Below, in pieces: positions 16,774-26,279 of a stretch of 37,576 bases of DNA. Below the pieces are notes generated by a model. The model was not told the DNA's origin. It made no database searches and was given only the letters and a program-made list of their open reading frames with translations. Each line of letters begins with the position of its first letter. The stretch's first letter is position 1. A program made the translations under genes and the position numbers. This DNA comes from an uncultured Bacillota bacterium (GTDB lineage: Bacteria; Bacillota_I; Bacilli_A; RFN20; CAG-826), in the NCBI GenBank assembly GCA_949298195.1, contig CASFVT010000034.1, positions 1 through 37,576 of the forward strand. The letters are read 5' to 3'.

Positions 16774-16998
16774 ATGGTCGAACTCCAGATCTGGCTCCTG
16801 GTCATCATCATCGTCCTCTGCCTATTGGCCGGGGCGGTCATCGGCTTCTTCGCCTCCCGTGCCCTCTTCAAGCGGGAGCTCCAGAAGAACCCGCCAATCA
16901 ACGAGAACATGATCAGGGCGATGTTCATGTCGATGGGAAGGAAGCCTTCCGAGGCCCAAATCCGACAAGTCATGAACAACATGAAGAAGAACCAGTAG
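16774..16998 (+). CDS. yneF: YneF family membrane protein (UPF0154)
   Basis: A 74-aa single-pass membrane protein of unknown function, conserved in Bacilli and Mollicutes. Residues 6-31 form one hydrophobic helix (I-W-L-L-V-I-I-I-V-L-C-L-L-A-G). The cytoplasmic part holds the family blocks P-P-I-N-E-N-M-I-R-A-M-F-M-S-M-G-R-K-P-S-E and I-R-Q-V-M-N-N-M-K. It lies 3 nt after efp, likely co-transcribed, and is followed by a terminator. Confidence 0.93.
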   Translation: MVELQIWLLVIIIVLCLLAGAVIGFFASRALFKRELQKNPPINENMIRAMFMSMGRKPSEAQIRQVMNNMKKNQ

Positions 16999-17012
16999 GG
17001 AACGATTGCTTC

Positions 17013-17040
17013 AGCCGGGCGACTGCCCGGCTTTTTATTT
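17013..17040 (+). terminator. Terminator after yneF
   Basis: Perfect 8-bp stem AGCCGGGC-GACT-GCCCGGCT followed by TTTTATTT. Confidence 0.9.
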
Positions 17041-17342
17041 GTCTTCATTCCATGCCGGCGAAGAGAAGAAAATGCTGATGGACAAGACGGGGGACACGTT
17101 TTCATTGACTGATGTTTGAGGTTGAAGCCCAGTTGTGCCAACCTCGACTTTATGGATCTTGCAGGGAAACAAGCAAAAAGGGGCAATGCCAACGATTTCC
17201 AGCTAAGGACGAAGTGGTGGATTTGGTCATATTAGTAGTTTATTAGTAGTGATGTTTTGCGGACATCGTAAATCTACCAGTGAGAGGAAAAGCGGGGTTC
17301 TAAACCCGTATCTTTACATTCAAACAGAATCCAGTCAGTAGA
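17041..17342. other. Gene-free, AT-richer gap
   Basis: About 300 bp between the yneF terminator and the bidirectional hairpin. No ORF with a plausible start or family was seen on either strand. A minus-strand frame (R-L-A-Q-L-G-F-N-L-K-H) is short and unsupported. It contains repeat copy 3 at 17232-17253. GC is clearly lower than in the genes. Confidence 0.4.
17232..17253 (+). repeat. Tandem 11-bp element, copy 3
   Basis: Two adjacent units, TTAGTAGTTTA (17232-17242) and TTAGTAGTGAT (17243-17253), with TTGGTCATA just upstream. It faces the bidirectional hairpin at 17343-17397, and copy 4 faces the same hairpin from the other side. Confidence 0.65.
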
Positions 17343-17397
17343 AAAACCGCCCAGCATCGGATGGTTTTGGTGGACATGCATCCGGTTGGGCGGTTTT
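17343..17397. terminator. Long bidirectional terminator hairpin
   Basis: Outer arms AAAACCGCCCA (17343-17353) and TGGGCGGTTTT (17387-17397) pair perfectly. Inner arms CGGATG (17358-17363) and CATCCG (17379-17384) extend the stem. The A- and T-runs allow termination in both directions: for plsY from the right and for any read-through from yneF. Confidence 0.8.
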
Positions 17398-17421
17398 CCA
17401 CAGGCAAATGGCGTTTCGGGC

Positions 17422-17443
17422 AAAACTACTAATTATCTACTTG
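17422..17443 (-). repeat. Tandem 11-bp element, copy 4 (at the plsY stop)
   Basis: On the minus strand the units are CAAGTAGATAA, which contains the plsY stop TAG, and TTAGTAGTTTT. The latter is identical to a unit of copy 6. Confidence 0.65.
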
Positions 17444-18150
17444 CCCCAATGGGCCGGCTTCTCTTCCCCGGCCCGGAGGCGCTTGATGTTGGGAATGTGT
17501 TTGACGACGAGAACGAGGTAGCAGAGAGCGAGGACGACGGCCGACTGCCAGCCGAGCCCCAGATATCCCGAGGCACCGAAATCCCACATGAGGATACCGC
17601 TGTTCCATTGACAGGCATCGGAGACGATTCCGATGAGCATTTCGAAGAGGGTGATGATGCCCCCAGAGACGAGCGAGGCGAAGCTCACGACCTTCTTCTT
17701 GAAGGCGAGACTCGCGAAAAAGGAGACAAGGGCAATCCCGAAGCCGACGTAGCTCGTCCCCCCGGACCCGGCCATGAAACAACTGACGGCCTTACCCCCG
17801 CCCCCGCGGAGGAAGAGGCTATAGCAATGCCCGATGGTCGCCCCGAGGATGGTGACCCAGGTCGCAAGCTCCCCGTTATCGAAGAGGCCCCAGCTCTCGG
17901 CCATCGGGGTGAAGACGATCAGGATGTAGAAAAGATAAAAGGGGATGAGTGTCTTGGCCATGTCGAGGAGGATGACGAGAATCCCCCCGGCCGTCCCGAA
18001 GACCCGGCCGGCATTGGTTCCCCCGGAATTGTGGGAGCCGTAGTCGCGGGGATCCTTCTTGTAGATGAGCTTCCCGACGATGACCCCGACCGGAATCGAG
18101 CCGAAGAGATAGCCAAGGAGGAAGGCGAGGAGTACGGCGAGGAAGTCCAT
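17437..18150 (-). CDS. plsY: Glycerol-3-phosphate acyltransferase PlsY
   Basis: Membrane enzyme that transfers an acyl group from acyl-phosphate to sn-1 of glycerol-3-phosphate, the first step of phospholipid synthesis. The 237-aa product has about six or seven membrane segments and the family motifs G-S-I-P-V-G (motif 1, near 16-22), S-H-N-S-G-G-T-N-A-G-R (motif 2) and G-H-C-Y-S-L-F-L-R-G-G-G-G-K-A-V (motif 3). The start at 18150 has a GGAGGG site; the upstream extension crosses the promoter and is rejected. It is somewhat longer than the Bacillus protein in its later part. It diverges from parE, as in many Firmicutes. Confidence 0.95.
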   Translation of the reverse strand: MDFLAVLLAFLLGYLFGSIPVGVIVGKLIYKKDPRDYGSHNSGGTNAGRVFGTAGGILVILLDMAKTLIPFYLFYILIVFTPMAESWGLFDNGELATWVTILGATIGHCYSLFLRGGGGKAVSCFMAGSGGTSYVGFGIALVSFFASLAFKKKVVSFASLVSGGIITLFEMLIGIVSDACQWNSGILMWDFGASGYLGLGWQSAVVLALCYLVLVVKHIPNIKRLRAGEEKPAHWGK

Positions 18151-18177
18151 GGGCAAACCCTCCGGTGAAATCGCCAT

Positions 18178-18207
18178 ATTATGCCCATTTGGCCTATACC
18201 TCGGCAA
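18178..18207 (-). promoter_or_regulatory. plsY promoter
   Basis: On the minus strand, TTGCCG (18207-18202), an 18-bp spacer and CATAAT (18183-18178). The leader of about 20-25 nt includes the GGAGGG site. Confidence 0.6.
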
Positions 18208-18218
18208 GCGCGGGCGCG

Positions 18219-18224
18219 TATAAT
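18219..18224 (+). promoter_or_regulatory. -10 box of the parE operon
   Basis: A consensus TATAAT 32 nt before the parE ATG and about 12 bp from the -35 box of the divergent plsY promoter. No good -35 box was seen at 16-18 bp. Confidence 0.5.
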
Positions 18225-18256
18225 GGGCATATCGCATTTTTTGTTGTCACGGACCT

Positions 18257-20236
18257 ATGGAAGATAAAGAACTCGACATGGCGGGACCCGCCAAGACGGA
18301 AGCGGGGTACACGGCCCGCGACATCGAGCTGCTCAGCGAGCTCGAGGGCGTGCGGAAGCGCCCGGGCATGTACATCGGCAACACCAATCCGTCCGGCCTC
18401 CACCATTTGGTTTGGGAAATCGTCGACAACGCCGTCGACGAGGCAGTCAACGGCTATGGCAAGAAGATCTCCGTCACCATGTACAAAGACGGTTCCCTCT
18501 CCGTGCAGGACGAAGGCCGGGGGGTTCCGGTCGACATGCACGTGAGCGGGGTTCCGGCGGTCCAACTCATCTACACGACCCTCCATTCCGGCGGGAAGTT
18601 CAATTCCCGCGTCTATTCGACCTCGGCCGGCCTCCATGGGGTCGGGGCGACGGTCACAAACGCCTTGAGCGAGTGGCTCGAGGTCACCGTCTACCGGGGT
18701 GGCAAGATCTACAAGATCCGCTTCCACGACGGCGGCAAGCTCGAGACTCCCCTCCACGTCGACGGGGATTGCCCCCAGAGCTGGCACGGGACGACGGTCC
18801 GCTTCAAGCCCGACCCCCAGATCTTCCCCAATAGCAAGTTCAATTACGACACGATTGCCCAACGCCTCGAGGAGAAAAGCTACCTCCTGACTGGCGTCCA
18901 CTTCCTCCTCAAGGATCAGATCAGCGGCCAAAGCGCCGAGTTCCACTGCGAAAACGGGCTCCGCGAATATTGTCAGAAGCTCGTCGACGGGAAGTCTCTA
19001 CTCGGTGACATCGTCGATTTCTCCGACAAGGTCAACGGCATCCAAATCGAGGTGGCGATGTGCTGGTGCCTTTCCGACTACGGCGAGAACATATTGAGCT
19101 ACGCCAACGACGTGAGGACCGCCGACGGGGGCACCCACGAACAGGGCTTCAAAAGCGCCCTCACCAAGACGATCAACGACTTCGCCCTTGCCAACGGTCT
19201 CATGAAACCCACCCAGTCGATCGACGGGGGCGACCTCCGCGAGGGGCTCACGGCCATCGTCTCGGTCAAGATTCCCGAGGCCCAGCTCCAATACGAGGGC
19301 CAGACGAAGGGGAAGCTCGGTTCCCCCGATGCCCTCCCGGCGGTCAATAGCCTCGTCTCCACCCGCTTCGGCTACTACTTGAACGAGCACAACGCCTTCG
19401 CCGTCGACCTCGTCAAGAAAGTCGAGGCGGCCCGTAACGCCCGGGAAGCGGCGAGGAAAGCCCGGGAAGCGGCCCGTTCGGTCAAGAAGAAGGGGCCGGA
19501 GATGATCCTCTCCGACAAATTGGCCCCGGCCCAGAGTAAGGACTATGCCGAGAACGAGCTCTTCATCGTCGAGGGCGATTCGGCCGGCGGTTCGGCCAAG
19601 TCGGGGCGCGACCGCCTTCACCAGGCCATCCTCCCCCTCCGCGGGAAACCCCTCAACACCGACAGCGTCTCGATGGACCGCATCATCGACAACGTCGAGT
19701 TGGCCACCATCATCGAGACGATCGGGGCCGGGGTCGGAAACGACTTCGACGTCGAATCGAGCCACTATGGCAAGATCATCATCATGACCGACGCCGATAC
19801 CGACGGGGCCCACATCCAGACCCTCCTACTCACCTTCTTCTACAACTACATGAAGCCCCTCATCGACCGGGGGATGGTCTACATCGCCCTCCCGCCCCTC
19901 TACCGGGTCTACAAGAAGAGCGACCCGAAGAAGCACATCTATTGCTGGACCGACGAGGACCGCGAAGCGGCGAAGGCCGCCCTCGGCCCCGGCTGCCTCG
20001 TCAACCGTTACAAGGGGTTGGGCGAAATGAATCCCGACCAGCTCGAGAAGACGACGATGAAGAAGGAAAGCCGCCGCCTCCTCCGGGTTTCCATCGACGA
20101 CCCGATCACCGTCGAGAAGCGCATCTCCGTCCTCATGGGCAAGGATGCCGCCGTCCGCTGGGACTGGATCAAGGAGAACGTAACCTTCAATGAGACCGAT
20201 GCCTTCCTCGAGGAAGTGAAAGGAGAGGAGCGATGA
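18257..20236 (+). CDS. parE: DNA topoisomerase IV subunit B
   Basis: ATPase subunit of the type II topoisomerase that decatenates daughter chromosomes. The 659-aa product has the GHKL ATPase domain ([10 protein letters not shown], then G-G-K-F and [13 protein letters not shown]), a transducer region, and TOPRIM ([21 protein letters not shown]). [15 protein letters not shown] favours ParE over GyrB. An alanine- and arginine-rich stretch (about 398-413) precedes TOPRIM. No Shine-Dalgarno was seen before the first ATG; a second in-frame ATG lies at 18278. The stop overlaps parC as ATGA. It lies 6 kb from dif. Confidence 0.95.
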   Translation: MEDKELDMAGPAKTEAGYTARDIELLSELEGVRKRPGMYIGNTNPSGLHHLVWEIVDNAVDEAVNGYGKKISVTMYKDGSLSVQDEGRGVPVDMHVSGVPAVQLIYTTLHSGGKFNSRVYSTSAGLHGVGATVTNALSEWLEVTVYRGGKIYKIRFHDGGKLETPLHVDGDCPQSWHGTTVRFKPDPQIFPNSKFNYDTIAQRLEEKSYLLTGVHFLLKDQISGQSAEFHCENGLREYCQKLVDGKSLLGDIVDFSDKVNGIQIEVAMCWCLSDYGENILSYANDVRTADGGTHEQGFKSALTKTINDFALANGLMKPTQSIDGGDLREGLTAIVSVKIPEAQLQYEGQTKGKLGSPDALPAVNSLVSTRFGYYLNEHNAFAVDLVKKVEAARNAREAARKAREAARSVKKKGPEMILSDKLAPAQSKDYAENELFIVEGDSAGGSAKSGRDRLHQAILPLRGKPLNTDSVSMDRIIDNVELATIIETIGAGVGNDFDVESSHYGKIIIMTDADTDGAHIQTLLLTFFYNYMKPLIDRGMVYIALPPLYRVYKKSDPKKHIYCWTDEDREAAKAALGPGCLVNRYKGLGEMNPDQLEKTTMKKESRRLLRVSIDDPITVEKRISVLMGKDAAVRWDWIKENVTFNETDAFLEEVKGEER

Positions 20237-22833
20237 GCAAGAAGAAAACCGCCAAGCCCGCCGTCGTCGAGAACATCGACGTCTCTCCCCTCGACGACCT
20301 CATGGGGGAGCGTTTCGGCATCTACGCCAAGGAAGTCATCCAGGACCGGGCCATCCCCGATGTCCGGGACGGTCTCAAGCCCGTCCAGCGCCGGATCCTC
20401 TTCGACATGTACAAGACGGGGAACACCATCGATCACCCCACCAAGAAGTGCGCCCACATCGTCGGGGACGTCATGGGCAAGTACCACCCCCATGGCGACA
20501 GTTCCATCTACGAGGCCCTCGTCAGGATGTCACAACCGTGGGCCATCCGGATGCCCCTCATCGATTTCCAGGGCAACAACGGCTCGATCGACGGGGATCC
20601 ACCGGCCGCCTATCGTTATACCGAGGCCCGGCTATCCGCCCTCGCCAACGAGATGCTTTCCGACATCGACGAGGACACCGTCGACATGGAGCTCACCTTC
20701 GACGACACCCTCCTCGAGCCGAGCGTCCTCCCTTCCCGCTTTCCCAATCTCCTCGTCAACGGCTCGGAAGGAATCGCCGTCGGCATCGCGACCAACATCC
20801 CGCCCCATAACCTGGGCGAAGTGAGTAAGGCCGTCATCTACCGGATCGACCATCCCGACTGTGGGATCGAGCCGCTTCTCAAGATCCTCAAGGCCCCCGA
20901 CTTCCCGACCGGCGGGGAGGTGGTGGTCAACGACTCCCTCCTCGACATCTACCGGACCGGGCGGGGCAAATGCCTCATCAAGAGCCGTTACCGGATCGAG
21001 GAACGCCCATCCGGCGGTAGCGAGATCATCGTCACTGAGATTCCCTATCAGGTAAACAAGGCCGCCCTCGTCCGCTCCATCGACAAGCTCCGGATTGACC
21101 GCTCCCTCCCCTCCATCGAGGAAGTCCGGGACGAAAGCGACAAGGAAGGGCTCCGGATCGCCATCGACGTCAAGCCGGGCACCAAGCCCGAGACGGTGAT
21201 GAGCTACCTCCTCAACAAGACCCAGCTCTCCTCCAGCTATTCGGCGCACTTGGTGGCCATCGTCGACGGCCGCCCGACCGTCTTGACCCTCACTAGCTAT
21301 CTCGATGCCTACATCCAACACCAACTCGACGTCATCGTTCGCCGGACGAGGAGCCTTTTGGACAAGAAGGAACGCCGGCTCGAGATCGTCGACGGCCTCC
21401 TCAAGGCCATCTCGATCCTCGACGAGGTAGTGAAGACCATCCGTTCGAGCCTCGACAAGGCCGATGCCAAGAAGAACATCGAGGCCCGCTTCGGTTTCTC
21501 CCCGACCCAGTCGGAGGCCATCGTCACCATGCCGCTTTACAAATTGGCCCGGACCGACAATGACCTCCTCCTTGCCGAGAAGAAGTCCCTCGAAGAGGAA
21601 ATCAAGGTCCTTCAAGGGCTCCTTGGCGACCAGGGGAAGCGCGAGTCCCTCATCAAGGAAGACCTCCTTTCCCTCGTGAAGAAATACCCCTCGCCCCGGC
21701 GGACCGGCTTTGCCGAGGAAGCCCCGAGCTTCGGGAAGGAGGACAAGGAAGCCCTCATCCCCGACGAGACCATCCACCTCGTCATCACCCGCGACGGCTA
21801 CCTCAAGCGCTCGAGCGACCGTTCCTTCAAAAGCAGCCACGGGCTCGAAGGGGCCAAGCCGGGTATCAAAGAAGGAGATTCCTTCGTCGCCATCGGCACT
21901 TGCTCGACCCGCGACTACCTCCTCGCCTTCACCAACCGCGGCAACTACGTCTACCTCCCGATGTACGAGACGAAGGAAAACCGGTGGAACCAGGAAGGAT
22001 TCCATCTCTCGACCCTCGTCCAGTTGGCCCCCGAGGAGAAGATCGTCAGCGCCTATGCCGTCGAACGCTCCTCGTTCCGGGAGAACCTCTATGCCGTCCT
22101 CCTCTCCCGTCGGGGGACGGTCAAGCGAATCGCCCTCTCCTCCTTCCCGGTCAGCCGCCGGAACAAGGCCCTCGCGGCCATCAAGCTGATCGGCGGGGAC
22201 GAAGTGGTGGGCACGACCATCACCAGCGGGAATTCCTCGCTTTTACTCGTCGCTAGCGGCGGGGAGGCCATCCGCTACAACGAAAACGCCGTCTACGTGA
22301 CCAATCCCCGGACCGGGGGGATGAAGGCCGGGAGTTTCCGGGGAACCGAGCTTGCCGCCATCCTCTCCTTCCTACCGGAGGAAAAACCGGGCAAGTGCCT
22401 TCTCCTCACCGACCGGGGGCACCTCCGGGTCTTCGACTACCAGCAGCTCGAACTCGCCTCCCGCCTCGACCGCCCGACCCCCCTCTACCAGGGTTTCAAG
22501 AACGATCCCAACTACGTGGTCATGGTCAGGAAGGCCGGCGGAAAGGAAATTCCATACACCCTCGAGTGCGTCCTGAGCGATGCCTCGCGCCTCGACGTGG
22601 CGGTCAATTCCCTCAACCTCACCCCCCGCGACCTCCATGCCCGGAAAAGCGACTTCCTCCGCTCCAAGCTCCGGATCGTCGGGGTCGATGACGAGAGCCT
22701 ATTCCACGTCGACCCGGATACCCCCTCCTTCGAGGCCGAACGCCCCGAGGCCAAGCCCGAGGGATCCGATGGGGAATTCGACATCGGGGGCTTCGAGCAA
22801 ATCTCCCTCCTCGACGAACTGGGGGAAGAATGA
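20233..22833 (+). CDS. parC: DNA topoisomerase IV subunit A
   Basis: DNA-cleaving subunit that works with ParE. The 866-aa product has the winged-helix domain with catalytic Tyr129 (A-A-Y-R-Y-T-E-A-R) and the quinolone-determining region [12 protein letters not shown]. Ser90 and Glu94, aligned to the residues commonly changed in quinolone resistance, are both intact. The C-terminal beta-pinwheel is present, but the GyrA box (Q-R-R-G-G-K-G) is not, which supports ParC over GyrA. The tail is acidic. It overlaps parE by 4 bp and yqeG by 4 bp, so the run is probably one operon. Confidence 0.95.
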   Translation: MSKKKTAKPAVVENIDVSPLDDLMGERFGIYAKEVIQDRAIPDVRDGLKPVQRRILFDMYKTGNTIDHPTKKCAHIVGDVMGKYHPHGDSSIYEALVRMSQPWAIRMPLIDFQGNNGSIDGDPPAAYRYTEARLSALANEMLSDIDEDTVDMELTFDDTLLEPSVLPSRFPNLLVNGSEGIAVGIATNIPPHNLGEVSKAVIYRIDHPDCGIEPLLKILKAPDFPTGGEVVVNDSLLDIYRTGRGKCLIKSRYRIEERPSGGSEIIVTEIPYQVNKAALVRSIDKLRIDRSLPSIEEVRDESDKEGLRIAIDVKPGTKPETVMSYLLNKTQLSSSYSAHLVAIVDGRPTVLTLTSYLDAYIQHQLDVIVRRTRSLLDKKERRLEIVDGLLKAISILDEVVKTIRSSLDKADAKKNIEARFGFSPTQSEAIVTMPLYKLARTDNDLLLAEKKSLEEEIKVLQGLLGDQGKRESLIKEDLLSLVKKYPSPRRTGFAEEAPSFGKEDKEALIPDETIHLVITRDGYLKRSSDRSFKSSHGLEGAKPGIKEGDSFVAIGTCSTRDYLLAFTNRGNYVYLPMYETKENRWNQEGFHLSTLVQLAPEEKIVSAYAVERSSFRENLYAVLLSRRGTVKRIALSSFPVSRRNKALAAIKLIGGDEVVGTTITSGNSSLLLVASGGEAIRYNENAVYVTNPRTGGMKAGSFRGTELAAILSFLPEEKPGKCLLLTDRGHLRVFDYQQLELASRLDRPTPLYQGFKNDPNYVVMVRKAGGKEIPYTLECVLSDASRLDVAVNSLNLTPRDLHARKSDFLRSKLRIVGVDDESLFHVDPDTPSFEAERPEAKPEGSDGEFDIGGFEQISLLDELGEE

Positions 22834-23354
22834 TGAACAAGAACCTCATCCCGACTTACGTGGCCTCCTCGATCTACAAGATCCCCCTTTCCTTCTACGA
22901 ACGGGCCAAGGTCAAGTACCTCCTCCTCGACCTCGACAACACCCTGGCGAGCCACCGGGAGCGCCGGGCCGACCCGGAGGCGGTGGATTGGGCCAGGCGC
23001 GTTGCCGAGGCCGGGCTCACCGTCTACATCATCTCCAACAACTCGCGGAAGCGGGTCGAGACCTACGCTTCCTCCCTCGGGGTCGAGTGTCTCTACCTCG
23101 CCTTCAAGCCCTTCGCTTCGCGTCTTCTTTCCTTCCTCAGGGAAAAGGGGATCAGGAAGGAGGACTGCCTCCTCCTCGGCGACCAGGTTTACACCGACGT
23201 CCGGGCAGCCAACCGGGCTGGCCTCCGGAGCGTCCTATTGGCCCCGATTTCCCAAGACGACCCCATTTGGACCTTCTACAATAGAAGGCGGGAGAAAAGA
23301 AAGCGCGAGGAAATCTACGCCCGCTCCCTCGCCACCAGCATCAAGGAGGACTAG
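22830..23354 (+). CDS. yqeG: YqeG family HAD phosphatase
   Basis: Putative HAD-superfamily phosphatase of 174 aa; substrate unknown. Motif I is D-L-D-N-T-L-A-S (about 34-41), motif II is I-I-S-N-N-S-R-K-R, and motif III is [11 protein letters not shown]. It heads the conserved Bacilli cluster yqeG-yqeH-(aroE)-yhbY-nadD-yqeK-rsfS. The ATG overlaps the parC stop. A second ATG directly follows the first, so the true start may be one codon later. Confidence 0.93.
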   Translation: MMNKNLIPTYVASSIYKIPLSFYERAKVKYLLLDLDNTLASHRERRADPEAVDWARRVAEAGLTVYIISNNSRKRVETYASSLGVECLYLAFKPFASRLLSFLREKGIRKEDCLLLGDQVYTDVRAANRAGLRSVLLAPISQDDPIWTFYNRRREKRKREEIYARSLATSIKED

Positions 23355-23357
23355 GAC

Positions 23358-24509
23358 ATGGAAATGAAAGTCGTGCGCCGCTGTTTCAGCTGCGGGGCCC
23401 CGCTCCAGGACAGCGATCCGAGCCGCCCTGGCTACATCGACCCGGCCGTGCTTGCCCGTCGGAGCGAGGACTCGGTCGTCTACTGCAATTCCTGCTACGA
23501 GAAGCGGAAGTTCAATGCCACCCCGGCCCATGTCAGCGGCATCTCGAAGGGCTTCAAGACGATGCTCCTCGATGCCCGGGCCAGCGATTCGCTCATCGTC
23601 TACGTCATCGACCTCTTTTCCTTCGAGTGCTCCTTCGTCGTGGAGGTGAGTTCCCTCATCCGGGGGCTCCCGATCCTCGTCATCGCCAACAAGCGCGACC
23701 TCCTTCCGAAGGATTGCGACGACGAGGCCATCAAGAAATACGTCGCCGCCCGTTTCAAGGGGGAGGGGCTCCCGGTCGACTCTTCCGACGTCGTCCTCAC
23801 CTCGCTCTCGAGCTTCTGCGACATCAGCGAGGCGATGGGCCTCCTCGAACTCAAGCGCCGGCGCCACGATGCCTACCTCATCGGGGCCAAGATGAGCGGT
23901 AAGTCCTTCTTCGTCTCGAGTTTCATCCGCCTTTTCTCCAACCCGAGCAAGAAGGCCATCTCGGTGAGCGATTACCCGGGGACCGACGTCCGGGTGATGG
24001 CCATTCCCCTCGATTCCTCCTCCTGTCTCTACGACACCCCGGGGACCGACCTTTCCAACAGCTACCTCGCCTACCTCCAGCCCTCCGAGATCGAGAAGAT
24101 CGTCCCGAAGAAGGCCGTGAAGGGAAGAAAGGGCGAATTGAAGGCTTCCGAGATCCTCTCGGTCGGGAACCTCGCCCACCTCGAGGCCCTGCAGGGAAGC
24201 GCGAAGCTCGTTTCCCATTTCGCCCCCGATGTTTCCCTCAAGAAGGGCAATGTCCCCGCCAAGAAGGAGATCGACTGGGACAAGCTCCTCGCCCGTTCGG
24301 GCTTCGTCCCGAGGAGTTCCCTATTGAAGGAGGCGACCGACTTCGATGCCTTCGAACTCGATTTCCACCACGAAAAGGGGGTCGACGTCGGGATCGCCGG
24401 TCTCGGCTGGTGGCACTTCGTCTCGAAAAAGGAGAGCTGCTTCCGCCTCTACGTGAAGAAGGGGGTCGGGGTCTATCTCTCCCGGGAGGCCAAGGCAATC
24501 GATGGATAA
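23358..24509 (+). CDS. yqeH: Ribosome biogenesis GTPase YqeH
   Basis: Circularly permuted GTPase needed for 30S assembly. The 383-aa product starts with a zinc finger (Cys9, Cys12, Cys43, Cys46). The G motifs come in permuted order: N-K-R-D (111-114), then P-loop G-A-K-M-S-G-K-S (176-183), then D-T-P-G (226-229). The P-loop departs from the usual G-x-x-N-V-G-K-S. A C-terminal domain of about 130 aa follows. It overlaps yhbY by 8 bp. The aroE gene that often sits between yqeH and yhbY is missing. Confidence 0.94.
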   Translation: MEMKVVRRCFSCGAPLQDSDPSRPGYIDPAVLARRSEDSVVYCNSCYEKRKFNATPAHVSGISKGFKTMLLDARASDSLIVYVIDLFSFECSFVVEVSSLIRGLPILVIANKRDLLPKDCDDEAIKKYVAARFKGEGLPVDSSDVVLTSLSSFCDISEAMGLLELKRRRHDAYLIGAKMSGKSFFVSSFIRLFSNPSKKAISVSDYPGTDVRVMAIPLDSSSCLYDTPGTDLSNSYLAYLQPSEIEKIVPKKAVKGRKGELKASEILSVGNLAHLEALQGSAKLVSHFAPDVSLKKGNVPAKKEIDWDKLLARSGFVPRSSLLKEATDFDAFELDFHHEKGVDVGIAGLGWWHFVSKKESCFRLYVKKGVGVYLSREAKAIDG

Positions 24510-24780
24510 GGCCCTGGCCCGGAGCCTCCGCGCCCGCGGGGCGGCCCTTCGCCCCGTCCTCATCCTCGGGAAGAACGGGATCACCCACCAAAGCATCGCT
24601 TCCCTCGATTCGTATCTAGCCAAAAACGAGCTGGCCAAGGTCAAACTCCTCCCGGGATCGGGCCTTGAAGTGGGGGAAGCCGAGTCTTTCCTCATGGAGG
24701 CCACCTCCTCGGAGGGGCTATCGGAAATCGGGAGCACCTTCCTCCTCTACCGGAAGAAAAAGGAGAAGAAGGGAAGATGA
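24502..24780 (+). CDS. yhbY: YhbY family RNA-binding protein
   Basis: A 92-aa CRM-domain protein that binds pre-ribosomal RNA. It has A-R-G-A-A-L-R-P-V-L-I-L-G-K-N-G-I-T and the G-S-T-F-L-L-Y-R end, both typical of YhbY/YqeI. The K-N-G-I-T loop matches the G-x-x-G RNA-binding loop (normally G-K-x-G). It overlaps both neighbours by a few bases, consistent with coupled translation in the yqeH-rsfS run. Confidence 0.93.
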   Translation: MDKALARSLRARGAALRPVLILGKNGITHQSIASLDSYLAKNELAKVKLLPGSGLEVGEAESFLMEATSSEGLSEIGSTFLLYRKKKEKKGR

Positions 24781-25886
24781 GGAAAGAGACGCTGGTCATC
24801 TACGGGGGGAGCTTCGACCCCATCCATAACGGCCACCTCCGAATCGCCCGGCGGGCCCGGGAGCATTTCCAGTCCGACGTCGTTTTCGTGCCGGCCTATG
24901 CCCCGCGCTGGAAGAAGCCGGCGGCTTCCTTCAACGAGCGCCTTTTGATGCTCAGATTGGCCCTCAAAAGCGAGGGTTCCCCTTCCTTCCGGCTTTCCAC
25001 GGTCGAAGGGGAAAGGAAGGGCGAGGTCTCCTATAGCATCGACACGGTCGAGGAATTCGCCCGGCTATACCCCTCGAGGCGGCTCGTCTTCCTCATCGGG
25101 GCCGACGAGGCCAATTCCTTCCCGAAGTGGAAGGAAGCCGAACGCCTCGCCCGGCTCGCGGACGTCTATTACGTTCCCCGGGAAGGAGTGGAGATTGAGC
25201 CTTCCCTCTTCGAGAGCTTCGGCCTCCGGCGGCTCCTCGGGGCCGACCCCGGCACCGTCTCGAGCAGCGCGGTCCGTTCCCTCACTTCCCTCGACCTCCC
25301 CTTCGCCGTCCTCAATTTCATCGTCGAGCACGGCCTCTATTTCATGGAGGAACTCCGGGCGCGCCTTGGGGAGGAACGCCTCGCCCACAGCGTCTCGGTG
25401 GCCTCGCTGGCCTATTCGATCGCCCTCCAAAACGGGATAGCTTCCCCCGAACGGGCCTACGTAGCCGGGCTCCTCCACGACATCGGCAAGCCCGTCGGGG
25501 AGGTGAGCGCCCGCGACATCGTCCTCCGTGAGTGCCCGGAAGCGGTGGACTATCCGCCCTATGCCCTCCATCAATGGGTCGGTAGCTTCCTCGCCCGGGA
25601 ACGCTATGGGATAAAAGACGGGGAAATCCTCGACGCCATCGCCTACCATTGCACGGGCAAGCCCCACATGACCCCCCTTGGCAAGATCGTCTACAGCGCC
25701 GACAAGATCGAGCCGGGCCGCGGCTACGACTCGCGGAAGCTCATCAAGAGCTGCCTCGCCAATTACTACGTCGGTTTCCTCGACGTCCTGAAGGCCAACC
25801 GCATCTACTTGAAGAAGAACGGGTCGGGGATCGACAATGAATTGACCGCCAAGACGATGGCCCTCTACCTGAGAAAGGAGAAATGA
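24777..25886 (+). CDS. nadD: Fused NadD-YqeK: nicotinate-nucleotide adenylyltransferase and HD hydrolase
   Basis: One 369-aa frame joins two proteins that are separate neighbours in Bacillus. Residues 1-190 are NadD, which makes deamido-NAD from NaMN and ATP: G-G-S-F-D-P-I-H-N-G-H-L (10-21), L-I-G-A-D-E-A (107-113), and S-S-S-A-V-R (162-167). Residues 195-369 are a YqeK-type HD-domain phosphohydrolase: His204, G-L-L-H-D-I-G-K (231-238, with His234-Asp235), and A-I-A-Y-H-C-T-G with the final C-S-A-D-K-I-E-like block (Y-S-A-D-K-I-E-P-G-R). YqeK is known to split diadenosine tetraphosphate. The link has no stop or frameshift. Similar fusions occur in mycoplasmas. Confidence 0.95.
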   Translation: MRKETLVIYGGSFDPIHNGHLRIARRAREHFQSDVVFVPAYAPRWKKPAASFNERLLMLRLALKSEGSPSFRLSTVEGERKGEVSYSIDTVEEFARLYPSRRLVFLIGADEANSFPKWKEAERLARLADVYYVPREGVEIEPSLFESFGLRRLLGADPGTVSSSAVRSLTSLDLPFAVLNFIVEHGLYFMEELRARLGEERLAHSVSVASLAYSIALQNGIASPERAYVAGLLHDIGKPVGEVSARDIVLRECPEAVDYPPYALHQWVGSFLARERYGIKDGEILDAIAYHCTGKPHMTPLGKIVYSADKIEPGRGYDSRKLIKSCLANYYVGFLDVLKANRIYLKKNGSGIDNELTAKTMALYLRKEK

Positions 25887-26233
25887 ACGTGAAAGAAGAA
25901 AGTAGGTCCACCCTCGAGTCCCTCAAGGAGGCCCTCCTCGAGAAGAAGGCGGAGGGCGTCGAGGCAATCGACGTCTCCTCCCTGACTCCCTATGACGATT
26001 TCTTCCTCTTGGCCAGCGCGGGCAACGAGCGGCAGCTCGGGGCCCTCGTCGACGCGGTGGAAGAAGCCCTGGAGGAGAAGGGGCTGCGGCTGGAACGCCG
26101 AGACGGTCATCCGAGCAGCGGTTGGGTCGTTCTCGAAAGCGACTTCGTCCTCGTCCAGCTCTTCCTTCCCAAGAAGCGGGAGGAAGTGGGGCTCGAGGAG
26201 TTGTTGAAGGCCGCGAGGGCCAAGGAAGCCTGA
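25883..26233 (+). CDS. rsfS: Ribosomal silencing factor RsfS
   Basis: Binds ribosomal protein uL14 and blocks subunit joining under starvation. The 116-aa product has D-V-S-S-L-T-P-Y-D-D-F-F-L-L-A-S-A, corresponding to the family block with S-x-x-T-D-Y-F-v-I-a-s-g. It also has S-S-G-W-V-V-L-E-S-D-F-V-L-V-Q-L-F, corresponding to W-v-l-l-D-y-g-d-v-v-v-H-i-f. The sequence is more divergent than in Bacillus but length and position are right. It ends the + strand operon; a terminator and then dif follow. Confidence 0.92.
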   Translation: MNVKEESRSTLESLKEALLEKKAEGVEAIDVSSLTPYDDFFLLASAGNERQLGALVDAVEEALEEKGLRLERRDGHPSSGWVVLESDFVLVQLFLPKKREEVGLEELLKAARAKEA

Positions 26234-26242
26234 GTGAAGGAG

Positions 26243-26264
26243 GGAGGAGCGATGTCCTCCTTTT
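26243..26264 (+). terminator. Terminator after rsfS
   Basis: GGAGGA, 6-nt loop, TCCTCC, TTTT. Outer flanks GAAGGA (26236-26241) and TCCTTC (26264-26269) can lengthen the stem. Confidence 0.75.
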
Positions 26265-26279
26265 CCTTCGTCACAGATA

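Noticed and set aside
17285-17330. tRNA-like arm (GGGGTTCTAAACCC)
   Set aside because: No T-loop consensus, no acceptor pairing and no other arms around it.
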